A stretch of DNA of 64,000 bases from Filimonas lacunae (GCF_002355595.1 NZ_AP017422.1:1612001-1676000), one strand, 5' to 3'. Shown: positions 31,817-42,395, counted from the first letter of the stretch. Numbers and translations are program-made. Notes: generated by a model from the letters alone, not told the origin.

Positions 31817-34243
31817 ATGTTACGTTTATTAACCGGCTGCTGTTTGGCAGCCTTACTCAGTACCCCCGTACTATTATCGGCCCAGACCAGAGAAAAATTA
31901 CAAACCGTAGAAAATACAGGAAGCATTACAGGTCGCATTTTATCCGTAGACAGTTTGCCCATGGAACTGATTTCTGTTTCGTTGGTAGAGCTGAAAAGAG
32001 GCACCCTTACCAGTATGACCGGTGAATACAGACTAGATCATGTTTTGCCTGGAAAATATACCCTGCGCATTCAGCTGCTGGGAGCTAAAGAAATTGATAT
32101 TCCGGTAGAGATAACAGTGGGCGAAGTAGTTACCAACAGTTACCAGCTTACCAAAGAAAATATCCAGGCGCTGCAGGAAGTAAGGGTGGTGAACAGCGTA
32201 AACAGATTTGCGAAAAAGGAAAGTGTATACGTGGCGCGTATGCCATTGAAAAACCTGGAAAACCCACAGGTATATAACTCGGTTTCTAAAGAACTGATAC
32301 AGGAGCAAATGGCGGTGGACTTAGGTAGCGTGGCTAAAAGCGTACCGGGTGCCGGCATTCCTATGATTGCTAACCAGGGACGTGTTACTTTCCGCTCCCG
32401 TGGTTTTGAAACTGAACCTAACGCCCGTAATGGTGTGGCGGGTGCTGCTTTTTCTAATATAGATGTGGCCAACCTGGAAAAATTTGAAGCCATTAAAGGC
32501 CCTTCTTCTGCTTTATTCGGAACTAACATTTCCAGCAGTTATGGTGGTTTGTTTAACCGTGTAACCAAAAAGCCTTATAACGGTACCGGTGTGGAAGTAG
32601 GCTATACAGGTGGCAGCTGGAACTACAACAGGCTTGCATTTGATGTAAACACTCCGGTGAATGCAGATAAAACGGCATTGTTGCGCTTTAATGGCGCTAC
32701 CACTTTCGACAGAAGCTTTCAGGATCAGGGTTTTACCAATAACCTGAGCCTGGCACCCAGCTTTTCGTACCAGATCTCTGACCGTTTGTCTATGTTACTG
32801 GATATAGAATATGGACAGGCAAAAGGTACTTCTGTAGTGCGTTTTAATCCGGCTGCAACTGGTAAGGTGCAATCTATTGTTGACATGAAATTCCCTTACA
32901 ACAAAACGTTTATGGGCAATGATATCACTTATAGCACACAGATGCTGAACATATTTGCGCAGTTCAATTATAAGATATCTGAAAGCTGGACTTCACAAAC
33001 TGTTGTTTCCCGTGCACGTTCTTCTATTAATGGTTATATCACTGCATTGAACGGTGTTACTGATTCTACATTGCGTGGTAACGTTATTACAGGATATACC
33101 AACTTTATTGCTACCGATATTCAGCAAAACTTTATCGGCGATTTTAAGCTGGGTAAATTTCGTAACCGTATTGTGGCAGGGTTGGATTACTATAACAACT
33201 TTAATGATTTTGACCGTACTACGGTAAGTACCCCTACTATTAATTTTGTGAATCCTCCGTTAGATTACAGGATATCGCGCTATAAGATAGATTCTATCGC
33301 CAGCAGAGTTACTTCATCTACTGCATTGCGTAAAGAGAATGCTGGTGATAATACCTATGCTGCTTATGTGTCTGATGTGTTTAATATCACAGACCGTTGG
33401 TTGGTAATGGCTAGTTTACGGGTAGATCGTTATCAGTATAAAGGTGTGTATAATGTTACTTCCGGACTTACCAGCGGTGGTTTAGGTACCAGTGGCACAC
33501 AGGCAGGTCCTTATGGACAAACCTCTTTATCTCATAAGTTAGGTATGGTGTATGAGATCTACAAAAATCATGTGTCTTTATTCGGTAACTACCTGAATGG
33601 GTTTTATAACAGGAGTGGCGCTTCTTTTGAAGGCGTTGCCTTTAAACCGGAGCATGGTAACCAGCTTGAGTTTGGTGTAAAGGCAGATGTGTTGGATCAT
33701 AAATTGGTGGCTACTGTAAGTTATTACAATATTCGTGTGAAGGATATCCTGCGTACTGATACGGTAGCTGCCAATGCTAACAACGGTTATCAGATACAGG
33801 ATGGTACCCAGGTAAGCAAAGGTGTAGAAGTGGATATCACTGCTAACCCTGTGAATGGATTGAACATTGTGGCAGGTTATGCTTATAACAACAGTAAGTT
33901 AACGAAGGCTGATTCTACTGTAAATGGATTACGCCCTGCTTTATCAGGTCCTGAGCATACCTACAATTTGTGGATCAGCTATCGCATACCTGGTGGTAAT
34001 CTGAAAGGCTTTGGTGCCGGCTTTGGTGGCAACGCTGGTAGCATGAGCTATCAAACCAATACCTATAAAAGCAAATTAATTATCCCGTCTTATACTTTAC
34101 TGGATGCTACTATCTTCTACGATCAGCCTAAATTCCGTATTGGCTTTAAAGTAGATAATATCACCAGCGAAAAAGCATGGAGCATTCGTTTAACTCCTCA
34201 AAACCCGGCTAAGTTTTTGGGTAGCTTAACATTGAAGTTTTAA
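31817..34243 (+). CDS. Second TonB-dependent siderophore receptor
   Basis: An 808-residue receptor from ATG 31817; upstream in-frame ATG 31730 adds a stretch that is not signal-like. The signal peptide is MLRLLTGCCLAALLSTPVLL. A carboxypeptidase-regulatory-like domain runs from about 35 to 110 (SITGRILSVDSLPMELISVS), then the plug with ENPQVYNSVSKELIQEQMAV, FRSRGFETEPNARNGVAG and FEAIKGPSSALFG, and the barrel ending with a C-terminal Phe (LGSLTLKF). It is the same subfamily as the receptor at 5840-8236 but stands alone, with no transporter or regulator beside it. It may import a different or exogenous siderophore. It has its own terminator at 34265. Confidence 0.87.
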   Translation: MLRLLTGCCLAALLSTPVLLSAQTREKLQTVENTGSITGRILSVDSLPMELISVSLVELKRGTLTSMTGEYRLDHVLPGKYTLRIQLLGAKEIDIPVEITVGEVVTNSYQLTKENIQALQEVRVVNSVNRFAKKESVYVARMPLKNLENPQVYNSVSKELIQEQMAVDLGSVAKSVPGAGIPMIANQGRVTFRSRGFETEPNARNGVAGAAFSNIDVANLEKFEAIKGPSSALFGTNISSSYGGLFNRVTKKPYNGTGVEVGYTGGSWNYNRLAFDVNTPVNADKTALLRFNGATTFDRSFQDQGFTNNLSLAPSFSYQISDRLSMLLDIEYGQAKGTSVVRFNPAATGKVQSIVDMKFPYNKTFMGNDITYSTQMLNIFAQFNYKISESWTSQTVVSRARSSINGYITALNGVTDSTLRGNVITGYTNFIATDIQQNFIGDFKLGKFRNRIVAGLDYYNNFNDFDRTTVSTPTINFVNPPLDYRISRYKIDSIASRVTSSTALRKENAGDNTYAAYVSDVFNITDRWLVMASLRVDRYQYKGVYNVTSGLTSGGLGTSGTQAGPYGQTSLSHKLGMVYEIYKNHVSLFGNYLNGFYNRSGASFEGVAFKPEHGNQLEFGVKADVLDHKLVATVSYYNIRVKDILRTDTVAANANNGYQIQDGTQVSKGVEVDITANPVNGLNIVAGYAYNNSKLTKADSTVNGLRPALSGPEHTYNLWISYRIPGGNLKGFGAGFGGNAGSMSYQTNTYKSKLIIPSYTLLDATIFYDQPKFRIGFKVDNITSEKAWSIRLTPQNPAKFLGSLTLKF

Positions 34244-34264
34244 TATCATTTTACAGGCTATTAG

Positions 34265-34299
34265 AAAAGGTCGCTTCTGCATAGGAAGCGACCTTTTTT
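34265..34299 (+). terminator. Rho-independent terminator
   Basis: A 13-bp stem (AAAAGGTCGCTTC / GAAGCGACCTTTT) and T-run after the receptor gene. Confidence 0.8.
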
Positions 34300-34619
34300 G
34301 TTGTCCGAATTTATTGTGCTGTGCATTCCGGAGTAGCTGCGTGCAGCAAATCAATTGTTATGGGTTTTGTAAATAAGATGTAGGTATTTGTAACACAGCT
34401 GCATTCATAAGAAGCAGCTGACTTAGTTGTACTAATTTTTAAATGTGTAAAGAAAAGTTTATTTTTTGTGCTAATTTAATACGATGGATTTCCCGAAATT
34501 GCCCGTTAACGCTGAAATCGCCGTTCAGTCAGCCTGAAAAAAGAATAGAAAATAGTACAGAAGATATCAGTAAATAATAGAACTATTCATAAACCAGTAA
34601 ATAAGTGATTGTTTACCAG
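34300..34619. other. Non-coding leader region of the kinase gene
   Basis: A 320-bp A/T-rich region without a credible gene. It holds a small inverted repeat with 7-bp arms (CAGCTGC at 34396-34402, GCAGCTG at 34414-34420). No exact TAnnTTTG element was found. Confidence 0.4.
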
Positions 34620-37163
34620 ATGCGATACTGTAAAAAACCGGTCCTTTATACACTTCCCGCTATTTTTATGTGGTTGGTTGTTCCGCTATTGTCATTTTCC
34701 CAGGTAAACAGTAATGAGGATGCACAAATGTTATGGCAGCTTCGAAAGGCGAGTGCCGACAATGATCGTGTGCATCTATTGCTAAGGGCGGGTAAATATT
34801 ACCTGTTGAGGGAATATTACCTGTTTAAAACGGGTAACCCACGAACGCAGTTGGACAGTGCTTCTTATTTCGCAGAAACAGCGCTTCAATTAAGCCGGTC
34901 TTTACAATATGAAAACGGAGTGAATGAAGCACTTTTATTAAAAGGCGACGCCTTTATCAGGAAAAGTGAAATGAAAAATGCACTTAACCTGTTAGAGGCG
35001 TTGCACGATTCCACTCGTTTCCGGTTACTGATTATATTAGCCCGGCATTACCTGTTTCATACAGACAGAACTAAAAAAGACCTGGATAGCTCGGTGCTTT
35101 TTTTAGAGCAGGCCAATAAAATAGCCCTGATTCACTTATCAGAAAAGTGGCAGGGTGAACGTATACATATCAGGGCCATGCATGCCTATATTACCGATGG
35201 TTGGCAGCAAAGCAAAAAGTTATACCTGGAAGCCATCAGCAAAATCAGTACTGCCGGTAATGAAGAAACAGAAGCACTATTGTGGCACGAACTGGCAACG
35301 TTGATTCCGTTGCATGAGAAAACAGGCGTTACCAGGCTTTATTGTTTTGAAAAAATGTATGCGCTGTATAAAACAAGCGGAAACCTTGAAAGGACGGCAT
35401 GGGTGTTAAAAACGATAGCCGATATACACCTGGTGAATGGTAAGCTGGATGCAGCTGAAACAGAATTGCTGGAGGTGCTGGAGCGTTATAAAGCAATCGG
35501 ATACCGGGATCTGCATTATATATACGATCTGCTGGCGGTAACCTGCCGCTATAAGGGTGATTTTAATAAGTGCATATTTTATGGATTAAAGGCGGTGGAA
35601 TACATGGAGGCAACACATGATTCTACTTCGGCGCTTACTTTTTACAGCCGCCTTGCCAATATGTACAGGGAATCGGGCCAGCCAGACAAAAGTGTAGAGT
35701 GGTATGCAAAAACGCTTAGAGAGCGGAGTTTTAAAGATGATAACAACGTGCACATATTCAGGGATGCCGGCTTTTTTGCAAGGGAGCTTATAAAAGTAAA
35801 AAGGGAAAAAGATGCTTTGGTGTATATTCTCGATATCAGGGCAAAAAGCAAGCCCATTGGTGTGTATGCAGTGGCTTGCCTTACAGGTTCTTTAGCGTAT
35901 TGCTATCATGCAGTAAAAGAAGAACGGCAGGCCGACAGATATTATCTTGAATTGATAAAATTGTCTGGCCAGCTACAGGGCAACAATGAAATCACTACCG
36001 ATGTGTATTACGAAATAGGCAGGTACTTTATAGGTAAGTTGCAATACGGAAAAGCGGCCGTTTATTTACAAAGGGCGCTGGATACGGATGCGGCTCATGC
36101 GCTGGCAGTGGCCAAAGATATTCACCTGATGTTGTACAGAGCCGATTCCGGTATGGGTAATTATGCTTCGGCCATGCAACATTTGCTCAGGCACAAACAG
36201 CTGAGTGATTCCATTTTCAATGAAACCAAAAGTTGGCAAATGGAAGAGTTAAGGGTGCAGTACGAAGCCGCTAAAAGAGAAAAAAATATTGAAACGCTTA
36301 ACACGCAAAACCAATTACAGCGTATTGGAGTGCAGCAAGCCAACAGGACAAGGAATATTACGCTTGCCTGTGTGGCTCTATTACTGATCATTGTAGGGTT
36401 ATTATACAACCGTTACCTGATAAAGCATAAAACTAACCGTAAGCTGGAAGCACAGCGAAAAGAATTAGATCGTAAGAATAGTTACCTGGAAGCATTGAAT
36501 ATCCAACAGGATATATTATTGAAAGAAAAAGAATGGCTTATTAAAGAGGTGCATCACCGGGTAAAAAATAATCTTCAAATGGTGACAAGCCTGCTGAACT
36601 CGCAAACTGCCTATCTTAATAATGATGCTGCTGTGTTGGCGATAAAAGATAGTTTGCGGCGCATGCAGGCGATGTCGTTGATTCATCAAAAGCTTTACCA
36701 GGCTGAAAATGTATCGTCCATTGCTATGCAGGGATATATTGATGACCTGGTAACTTACTTACAAGACAGTTTTATTAACAGCGGCCACATAGTGTTTGAA
36801 CAGCAGGTGGAAGAGCTGGAGCTGGATGTATCACAAGCTGTTCCGCTGGGGCTTATCATCAATGAATGTTTTGTAAATGCCATCAAATACGCATTTCCTG
36901 GTGAGCGGAAGGGCATTATTGGTATTCATTTACAACATGACGATGATGAGTACATACAGCTTCATATTTCAGATAATGGCGTAGGCTTGCCGGGTGGATT
37001 TGATCTGATGGCGCATCCATCTCTTGGAATTAACCTGGTGCGTGGACTGGTAAAGCAGTTAAAAGGTAATATTACTATTGTAAGTGATAATGGTTTAAGT
37101 GTAACAATCAGATTTGCCGTAGTGAGTAAGCAGAGTGTAGATGTTACATTCGTTCATTCTTAA
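34620..37163 (+). CDS. TPR sensor histidine kinase (HisKA_2/HATPase)
   Basis: An 847-residue protein from ATG 34620; a GTG at 34605 is also in frame. After a signal peptide (ending PLLSFSQ) come about 500 residues of TPR-like helices, an approximately 18-residue TM segment ([16 protein letters not shown], near 580) and a coiled coil. The kinase then begins with the phosphoacceptor His near residue 643 in [14 protein letters not shown], the HisKA_2 pattern. The HATPase domain shows the N box ([16 protein letters not shown]), the G1 box ([11 protein letters not shown]) and G2 (LGINLVRGL). It phosphorylates a response regulator, most likely the sigma-54 activator that begins 13 nt downstream. 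The TPR region presumably binds a signal partner. Confidence 0.87.
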   Translation: MRYCKKPVLYTLPAIFMWLVVPLLSFSQVNSNEDAQMLWQLRKASADNDRVHLLLRAGKYYLLREYYLFKTGNPRTQLDSASYFAETALQLSRSLQYENGVNEALLLKGDAFIRKSEMKNALNLLEALHDSTRFRLLIILARHYLFHTDRTKKDLDSSVLFLEQANKIALIHLSEKWQGERIHIRAMHAYITDGWQQSKKLYLEAISKISTAGNEETEALLWHELATLIPLHEKTGVTRLYCFEKMYALYKTSGNLERTAWVLKTIADIHLVNGKLDAAETELLEVLERYKAIGYRDLHYIYDLLAVTCRYKGDFNKCIFYGLKAVEYMEATHDSTSALTFYSRLANMYRESGQPDKSVEWYAKTLRERSFKDDNNVHIFRDAGFFARELIKVKREKDALVYILDIRAKSKPIGVYAVACLTGSLAYCYHAVKEERQADRYYLELIKLSGQLQGNNEITTDVYYEIGRYFIGKLQYGKAAVYLQRALDTDAAHALAVAKDIHLMLYRADSGMGNYASAMQHLLRHKQLSDSIFNETKSWQMEELRVQYEAAKREKNIETLNTQNQLQRIGVQQANRTRNITLACVALLLIIVGLLYNRYLIKHKTNRKLEAQRKELDRKNSYLEALNIQQDILLKEKEWLIKEVHHRVKNNLQMVTSLLNSQTAYLNNDAAVLAIKDSLRRMQAMSLIHQKLYQAENVSSIAMQGYIDDLVTYLQDSFINSGHIVFEQQVEELELDVSQAVPLGLIINECFVNAIKYAFPGERKGIIGIHLQHDDDEYIQLHISDNGVGLPGGFDLMAHPSLGINLVRGLVKQLKGNITIVSDNGLSVTIRFAVVSKQSVDVTFVHS

Positions 37164-37176
37164 GCAGCAAATTACC

Positions 37177-39138
37177 ATGAATAAAAAATTGCTTATTGTT
37201 GAAGATGAATTTGTAGTAGCCAATGACCTGCAATTAATATTAACGCAGGCGGGCTATGCTATAACAGGTATTGCTGCCTCAGCCGAAGAGGCGGAGGAGT
37301 ATTTGCAAAAGCAAACTCCCGACCTGGTTATCCTGGATATCCGGTTAAATGGAAAGCGCTCGGGAATTGCCCTTGCCAGGAAGTTAAAGCACGAAAATAT
37401 TGCATTCATTTATTTGTCTGCCAACTCCAATCAAAAAGTGCTGGAAGAAGCAAAGGCTACGGAGCCTTATGGTTTTTTAGTGAAACCATTCCGGGAAAAA
37501 GACCTGTTGATTGCATTGGATATTGCCTGGTATCGTCATACGCACAGCCTTGAATCGAAATTGCGTAATGAAGAGCGTTTGCAAATAAAGCTCACAGAAA
37601 TCAATAAGGAAGAGGGGGATGTACAACAAAAAATACGGAAGCTGGCCGGGGTTATTCAATCTTTTATCCCGTTTGATTTTATCGCAGCAGGAGTAAGGCC
37701 ACTGAATACAGAAAAGTTTAGTGATATAGGCTATTTACGTGTTGGGTTTGATGAATACCAGTTGATTGGTGAAAAAGAATTAATCACCATCACTGGTTTG
37801 CATAAAGACGCCTTGTATAGTGTTATCGAAAATAGTCATGCGGATAGAGATGCTGGTATTTATAACAGCGAAAAATCAGTAGATAATTCCGGCAACCATT
37901 CGTTGCAAAGAATGTTGTTAGACGGTTTGCGATTGGATACATACCTGGTATTCCCGGTTGCTGCGGGTTATGGCTTGTCCATTCATTATTTTTTCTATAG
38001 CAGGCAGCCCGGTATATATAACCAAAGCCATATCGCCTTTCTAAACCGGATAAAAACATGGCTGGCAAACCTGTCGGAAAAAATAATCTATTACGAAACA
38101 TCGGTGCCTGAATATAATAAGCTGTCCGTTCCGCCAGGTGAGGAGCAGGCGGATGCTGCATTTTGTCCCGGTTTCAAAAGCATTATTGGTAATCATCATC
38201 TTTTATTAGCTGCATTAGATCTGGCAACGCAGGTGGCTCCTTATAGTACCTCTGTGCTGATACTGGGAGAGAGCGGTACGGGTAAAGAAAAGGTGGCCGA
38301 ATCTATCCATGCGCTTTCCAACAGGAACAAAGGCCCGTTCATTAAAGTGAACTGTGCGGCTATTCCGGTAACATTGGTAGAGTCGGAGTTGTTTGGCCAT
38401 GAAAAAGGTGCTTTTACAGGGGCTATTGAAAAGCGCAAAGGAAAGTTTGAGCTGGCAGATAACGGAACTATTTTTTTAGATGAGATTGGTGAGCTGCCAT
38501 TGGCCATACAAGTGAAATTATTACGGGTTTTACAGGAAAGGGAGATTGAGCATGTTGGTGGCAGTGTGCCTGTGAAAGTCAATGTTCGTATTGTAACGGC
38601 CACTAACCGTGACCTGGAAAAGGAAGTAGCCGAAGGCAGGTTCCGGCTTGATTTGTATTATCGGCTGAATGTGTTTCCCATAACGTTGCCGCCACTGCGT
38701 GAGCGTAAAACAGATATAGAAGCACTATCTGTATTTTTTGGTAATAAATTTTGTAAGGCATTCAATAAGCCTTTTCATGGCATTGCAGACGCTATGCTTC
38801 AAAAGATACACGCATATAGTTGGCCTGGCAATATTCGCGAACTGGAGAATGTGATAGAGCAGTCTGTTGTTTTGAATGATGGCAGAACAAAATTGCAGTT
38901 AATGCGGGAGTTTTCGCCGGCTATTGTTGATAGCAACGAAAAACCGGGCATCCACACCTTTGATGAGGTAAGGCATGTGCAGCAGGAAACAGAAAGAGCC
39001 TATATCGCTTCCGTTCTTCAAAAAACAAAAGGGCGTATACGTGGAGTGAATGGTGCCGCAGAGTTATTAAACATCAAACCTACCACTCTTGAATCTAAAA
39101 TGGCCAAACTGAATATAAAGAAGCAGGATTTTAATTAA
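37177..39138 (+). CDS. NtrC-family sigma-54-dependent response regulator (FhlA-like)
   Basis: A 653-residue protein. Residues about 3-118 are a receiver domain ([13 protein letters not shown]; phosphoacceptor Asp54 in [10 protein letters not shown]; Lys in [10 protein letters not shown]). About 140-320 is a GAF-like linker. About 335-560 is the AAA+ domain: Walker A in [15 protein letters not shown], the sigma-54 contact loop GAFTGA ([20 protein letters not shown]), Walker B in [12 protein letters not shown], and the R-finger region [15 protein letters not shown]. The end has an Fis-type helix-turn-helix ([20 protein letters not shown]). All ATPase motifs are intact. It is the partner of the upstream kinase and lies directly before two TCCGA-N5-TCGGA sites and a six-gene operon that it probably activates. 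Confidence 0.9.
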   Translation: MNKKLLIVEDEFVVANDLQLILTQAGYAITGIAASAEEAEEYLQKQTPDLVILDIRLNGKRSGIALARKLKHENIAFIYLSANSNQKVLEEAKATEPYGFLVKPFREKDLLIALDIAWYRHTHSLESKLRNEERLQIKLTEINKEEGDVQQKIRKLAGVIQSFIPFDFIAAGVRPLNTEKFSDIGYLRVGFDEYQLIGEKELITITGLHKDALYSVIENSHADRDAGIYNSEKSVDNSGNHSLQRMLLDGLRLDTYLVFPVAAGYGLSIHYFFYSRQPGIYNQSHIAFLNRIKTWLANLSEKIIYYETSVPEYNKLSVPPGEEQADAAFCPGFKSIIGNHHLLLAALDLATQVAPYSTSVLILGESGTGKEKVAESIHALSNRNKGPFIKVNCAAIPVTLVESELFGHEKGAFTGAIEKRKGKFELADNGTIFLDEIGELPLAIQVKLLRVLQEREIEHVGGSVPVKVNVRIVTATNRDLEKEVAEGRFRLDLYYRLNVFPITLPPLRERKTDIEALSVFFGNKFCKAFNKPFHGIADAMLQKIHAYSWPGNIRELENVIEQSVVLNDGRTKLQLMREFSPAIVDSNEKPGIHTFDEVRHVQQETERAYIASVLQKTKGRIRGVNGAAELLNIKPTTLESKMAKLNIKKQDFN

Positions 39139-39143
39139 CCCAC

Positions 39144-39188
39144 TCCGAGATTATCGGATATAAATAAAGAAACTCCGATACTTTCGGA
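39144..39188. promoter_or_regulatory. Two TCCGA-N5-TCGGA sites 30 bp apart, probable enhancer
   Basis: TCCGA-GATTA-TCGGA at 39144-39158 and TCCGA-TACTT-TCGGA at 39174-39188 are both perfect inverted repeats with 5-bp spacers. Their centres are 30 bp apart, close to three helical turns. They lie just after the sigma-54 activator stop and 149-193 bp before the first gene of the next operon, where NtrC-type proteins bind. Confidence 0.6.
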
Positions 39189-39298
39189 GGGCACGCTTAG
39201 GCTACTATTCTTCGGTATAGCAAGCTGCGGTTTATATTGCCTTTAATTCCAGCAGGTTACATAATAGCCTACCCCTGAATGCGCCTGTTGTTGCCGGA

Positions 39299-39313
39299 TG
39301 GCATACAAATAGT
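39299..39313 (+). promoter_or_regulatory. Candidate imperfect sigma-54 promoter
   Basis: TGGCAT-N5-TAGT resembles the -24/-12 consensus TGGCAC-N5-TTGC; the -24 part is good, but the invariant GC of -12 is GT. A start near 39324 would place the TCCGA sites at about -143 and -173. Alternative GG-N10-GC matches in the region are weaker. Confidence 0.3.
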
Positions 39314-39336
39314 AAACGTATATCTAAACTAATTGT

Positions 39337-39558
39337 ATGACCTATCAAACGCAATGGAACGAAGCTACCGTCGATTCTAAAAAAGGTTTCAGAATCCATT
39401 TCCTTGTTTTCGTGCTTGCTATACCTGTTATGTGGATAGTATGGTACTTTACCAGCAGAAGCTATCCCTGGCCGTTATGGTCTACCATAGCCTGGGGCAT
39501 CGGTGTGCTTTTTCATTACCTGGGTGTGTTTGTTTTTAAAAAACCAAAGAATAATTAA
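39337..39558 (+). CDS. Small 2TM-domain membrane protein
   Basis: A 73-residue protein of the 2TM type (PF13239-like): a charged N-terminus (VDSKKGFRIHF), two hydrophobic helices (LVFVLAIPVMWIVWYF and STIAWGIGVLFHYLGVFVF) separated by a short YPWPLW turn, and a basic tail. The family is common in Bacteroidota, often fused to histidine kinases or standing beside regulators; its function is unknown. Here it is the first gene of the putative sigma-54-dependent operon and precedes the cupin gene by 10 nt. Confidence 0.65.
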   Translation: MTYQTQWNEATVDSKKGFRIHFLVFVLAIPVMWIVWYFTSRSYPWPLWSTIAWGIGVLFHYLGVFVFKKPKNN

Positions 39559-39568
39559 AAACACACCT

Positions 39569-40150
39569 ATGAATCAGCAACAAAAAACATTCAGACGTAT
39601 TGTAACCGGGCATGATGCAGCAGGTAACGCCATTCTTATTTCTGATGCGCCACCTACACATACGCAACTGGTGGGCGGGCCAGGCGGACCTACCTTTTTT
39701 GAAGTATGGCATACATTGGAAACGCCGGCATTGATTTATGCGCAGCCGGTAGAGCCTGGTGAAAATGGGCTGGTATTGCCCCCTCCTAAAAACGGCACCC
39801 GTATACGGGTGATTGAATTTCCACCGGAAGGAGAAGAGATTCAAAAACTTACCGGCGCAGATGCGGCAGCTAAATTCAAATCAATGGGGGATGAAAAAGC
39901 TTCCACCTCTAACGAGGCGGCGCCACACCCATTGATGCACCGTACTAAAACAGTGGATTATGGCATTGTACTGGAAGGCGAAATAACATTGGTGCTGGAT
40001 AAGGAAGAAGCGATTATCCGGGCGGGGGATATTATTGTGCAAAATGGTACCAATCATGCCTGGGCCAACCGCTCCGGCAACATTTGCCGTATGGTGTTTA
40101 TCCTGATCGACGGAGCGTTTACCGATGAAGTAGTACATCCTAAAAACTAA
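39569..40150 (+). CDS. Cupin-domain protein
   Basis: A 193-residue protein from ATG 39569. Residues about 100-185 have the cupin double-stranded beta-helix: HRTKTVDYGIVLEGEITLVL (motif 1, H-x-x-x-x-Y and E) and GDIIVQNGTNHAWANRSG (motif 2 His), which would bind one metal. The first 100 residues (TGHDAAGNAILISDAPPTHT) match the N-region found in cupins near aromatic-degradation genes such as gentisate or quinone-related enzymes, but no activity can be named. It overlaps nothing and is followed after 3 nt by the carboxymuconolactone decarboxylase-like gene, so the two are coupled. Confidence 0.8.
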   Translation: MNQQQKTFRRIVTGHDAAGNAILISDAPPTHTQLVGGPGGPTFFEVWHTLETPALIYAQPVEPGENGLVLPPPKNGTRIRVIEFPPEGEEIQKLTGADAAAKFKSMGDEKASTSNEAAPHPLMHRTKTVDYGIVLEGEITLVLDKEEAIIRAGDIIVQNGTNHAWANRSGNICRMVFILIDGAFTDEVVHPKN

Positions 40151-40153
40151 AAC

Positions 40154-40741
40154 ATGCGTATTCAACCATTACCTCCGGATACGCTGGATAAAGAAATTCG
40201 TCCGGTGCATGATGAAATTGCCAACCTTATAGGACGAAGCCAAAGCCAGGTTACCATGATAGATGCAACTGGTGCATTGCTGGGGCCTTTCCCGGCCATG
40301 TTGCATTATCCGCAGTTTGGTATACCGGCGTTAAGTTTTCTCCGGGCGCTTGATATGCATGCCACATTAGATAAACGTGTACGGGAAGTGGCCATACTCA
40401 CTGTAGGGGCCGCTTTTAGTGCCCGTTTCGAGCTGTATGCCCACGAAATAATGGCCGAAGCTTTTGGTATAGCTCCCGATATTATAGCATCGCTTGTAGC
40501 AGGCAACCATCCTGATGGTTTAAGCGAACAGGAAGCTATTGCGCATACTATTGCGCGTGTGCTGGTGGCCGGGCGTGTGGTGCCGGATGCTACTTATAAG
40601 CGGGCTGTTCTGTTGCTGGGGCAGGATGCTGTGGCAGAGCTCTTCTTTCTTATTGCAGGGTATTGTCTGATAGCCACCATCCTAAACGGATTTGATATGC
40701 CAGTGCCTGAACATGGCAGCGATATGAGGGCTTTCTCTTAA
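40154..40741 (+). CDS. Carboxymuconolactone decarboxylase/AhpD-like protein
   Basis: A 195-residue all-helical protein of the CMD family: LRALDMHATLDKRVREVAIL, then RFELYAHEIMAEAFGI, is the typical core. The catalytic CxxC of AhpD peroxidases is absent and the position after E is AHE, so it is closer to the decarboxylase or structural branch that acts on cyclic acids or lactones. It starts 3 nt after the cupin gene. The combination of cupin, CMD and ABM proteins in one operon suggests handling of aromatic or quinone compounds, but the substrate is unknown. Confidence 0.78.
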   Translation: MRIQPLPPDTLDKEIRPVHDEIANLIGRSQSQVTMIDATGALLGPFPAMLHYPQFGIPALSFLRALDMHATLDKRVREVAILTVGAAFSARFELYAHEIMAEAFGIAPDIIASLVAGNHPDGLSEQEAIAHTIARVLVAGRVVPDATYKRAVLLLGQDAVAELFFLIAGYCLIATILNGFDMPVPEHGSDMRAFS

Positions 40742-40779
40742 GGGATATCCACTTTAAAAATCAGCTAAAAAAAACAATA

Positions 40780-41592
40780 ATGAAAACGTCAATTGTGCGG
40801 ATGTTGTGTATAGCAGCAATTATTGCAATGCTGGCCGCATGTGCCGGTAATGAAAAGCCACCCGCAGGCACGCCTAAAACTTATGTGCTGGTACATGGCG
40901 CCTGGCAGGCTTCGTATGTATGGGATTCTGTACAGGCCGATCTTGTTAAAAGCGGGAACAAGGTAATAGTAGTAAAGCTGCCGGGGCATGGCACTGATTC
41001 TACAGCAGTGTATCAGCTGAGCCTTGATGTATACAGGGATAAAGTGATAGATGCCATTGCACAGGCCGACAGTAATGTTATCCTGGTAGGGCATAGTATG
41101 GGCGGAATGGTAATTTCCGGTGTGGCAGAAAAAATACCCCATAAAATAGGCAAACTGGTTTACATAGGGGCTTTCCTGCCTGCAACCGGGCAGGCGCTTA
41201 CCGATCTTGCTTATTCAGATTCCGCTTCTCGACTGGGGCCGTTGCTGATACCTTCTGCCAACCAGTTAACGCTGGATGTAAAACACGACAGCCTTACGTA
41301 TCTCTTTATCAATGATGGCACACCTGCCATCAAAAGCCTGTTGCTGGCTAATTACCGCGCAGAGCCGGCAATTCCGTTTACCAGCAAGGTTACGCTTACT
41401 AAAGCGAATTTTGGTTCAGTGAATAAAGTATATATCAAAACATTACAGGATATAGTGATTTCTCCGGCTATGCAGAACCGGATGATAGCAGCTGCCGGCA
41501 TTGATAAGGTATATACTATTAACACCAGTCATTCGCCTTTTCTGGCACAACCACATGCTGTTGCTGACTTGTTAATAAAGGCTGCACAATAG
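40780..41592 (+). CDS. Alpha/beta hydrolase lipoprotein
   Basis: A 270-residue protein with a lipoprotein signal peptide (lipobox LAAC near residue 21). The hydrolase core has YVLVHGAWQASYVWD (oxyanion HG), the nucleophile elbow in VGHSMGGMVIS and a C-terminal His in NTSHSPFLAQP. This pattern is closest to the salicylate/methyl-ester esterase (MES, EstC) type of small hydrolase. It is the only lipid-anchored enzyme of the operon, which suggests a step outside the cytoplasm. There are 38 nt to the preceding gene and 36 nt to the next. Confidence 0.8.
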   Translation: MKTSIVRMLCIAAIIAMLAACAGNEKPPAGTPKTYVLVHGAWQASYVWDSVQADLVKSGNKVIVVKLPGHGTDSTAVYQLSLDVYRDKVIDAIAQADSNVILVGHSMGGMVISGVAEKIPHKIGKLVYIGAFLPATGQALTDLAYSDSASRLGPLLIPSANQLTLDVKHDSLTYLFINDGTPAIKSLLLANYRAEPAIPFTSKVTLTKANFGSVNKVYIKTLQDIVISPAMQNRMIAAAGIDKVYTINTSHSPFLAQPHAVADLLIKAAQ

Positions 41593-41628
41593 CAATAGCC
41601 TGTATCGTAAACAAGCTTATCCCATTAA

Positions 41629-42363
41629 ATGCTATTCACAATGACAGCGCATATAATATTCGCATGGTGCATGCTGCTGGGCAGCATATCTGTAAAAGTG
41701 CAAAAAACAAACAGAATGGAGCAGGTAGTTGTATTAACTCGATTGGAAGTGAAAAAAGATCACGGTGATCAATTTCGTAAATTACTCAGTGCGTATGTGA
41801 ACAGCGCTGTTGACAATGCCCATAACATTATGGCAGAAGCTTATTATGAAGAAGGAAGCCCGGAGGTGTTATGGGTGATAGAAAGATGGAGCAGTGAAAC
41901 AGAACTGGAGAAAATGAAAAACAGCGCAAAGTTTACTCCTGTAAAAAAACTGTTTGAAAAGGAATTGGCGCAACCTGTTAAAACCATGTATGTAAAAGAC
42001 CTGGAACCGCTTTCCAAAGAAGCATGGAGAAGGGAGCCAGGAGAGAAGGATACACCTGTAACTATCATGTTATTTGTGGATAGCCAGGAGGGAACCGAGG
42101 GCCGGTTTAAGGAAGTATACCATACTGCTATGCCGCAATTCAGAAGTGAGCCTGGCGTTATCAATTACCAGCTTTCGCAACTGCAGGACGACAGTACGCA
42201 GTTCGTTACCTACGAAAAGTTCAGGAACGAAGATGCTTTCCAGTATCATCTCCGTTTTCCGCCCATACAACCTGTAATAGACTATCTCAACAGCAGTATT
42301 AAAAAACAACCTTTCCAGGCCGGGCTTCACAGGTTGATACGATTTGCGCCATTCAGTAAATAA
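41629..42363 (+). CDS. Double ABM-domain protein
   Basis: A 244-residue protein. A hydrophobic N-terminus (MTAHIIFAWCMLLGSISV) may be a signal; the ABM domain proper starts at MEQVVVLTRLEVKKDHGDQF (ATG 41716). Two antibiotic-biosynthesis-monooxygenase-type domains follow, about residues 30-125 and 145-235 (VTIMLFVDSQEGTEGRFKEV, PGVINYQLSQLQDDSTQF, FVTYEKFRNEDAFQYHL). ABM proteins act as cofactor-free quinone-forming oxygenases or reactive-compound binders. It is the fifth gene of the operon. Confidence 0.75.
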   Translation: MLFTMTAHIIFAWCMLLGSISVKVQKTNRMEQVVVLTRLEVKKDHGDQFRKLLSAYVNSAVDNAHNIMAEAYYEEGSPEVLWVIERWSSETELEKMKNSAKFTPVKKLFEKELAQPVKTMYVKDLEPLSKEAWRREPGEKDTPVTIMLFVDSQEGTEGRFKEVYHTAMPQFRSEPGVINYQLSQLQDDSTQFVTYEKFRNEDAFQYHLRFPPIQPVIDYLNSSIKKQPFQAGLHRLIRFAPFSK

Positions 42364-42395
42364 CAATAGTGCATCACCATAAAAAAATCAATGAA

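Noticed and set aside
31723-32004. Reverse-strand frame of about 93 residues at the start of the second receptor gene
   Set aside because: It lies wholly antisense to the receptor signal peptide and carboxypeptidase-like domain, shows no protein-like features and is explained as a shadow frame.
39188-39203. Sigma-54-like GG-N10-GC just after the second TCCGA site
   Set aside because: It would overlap the enhancer itself, and the rest of the -24 and -12 elements do not match; the site at 39299 fits the spacing better.
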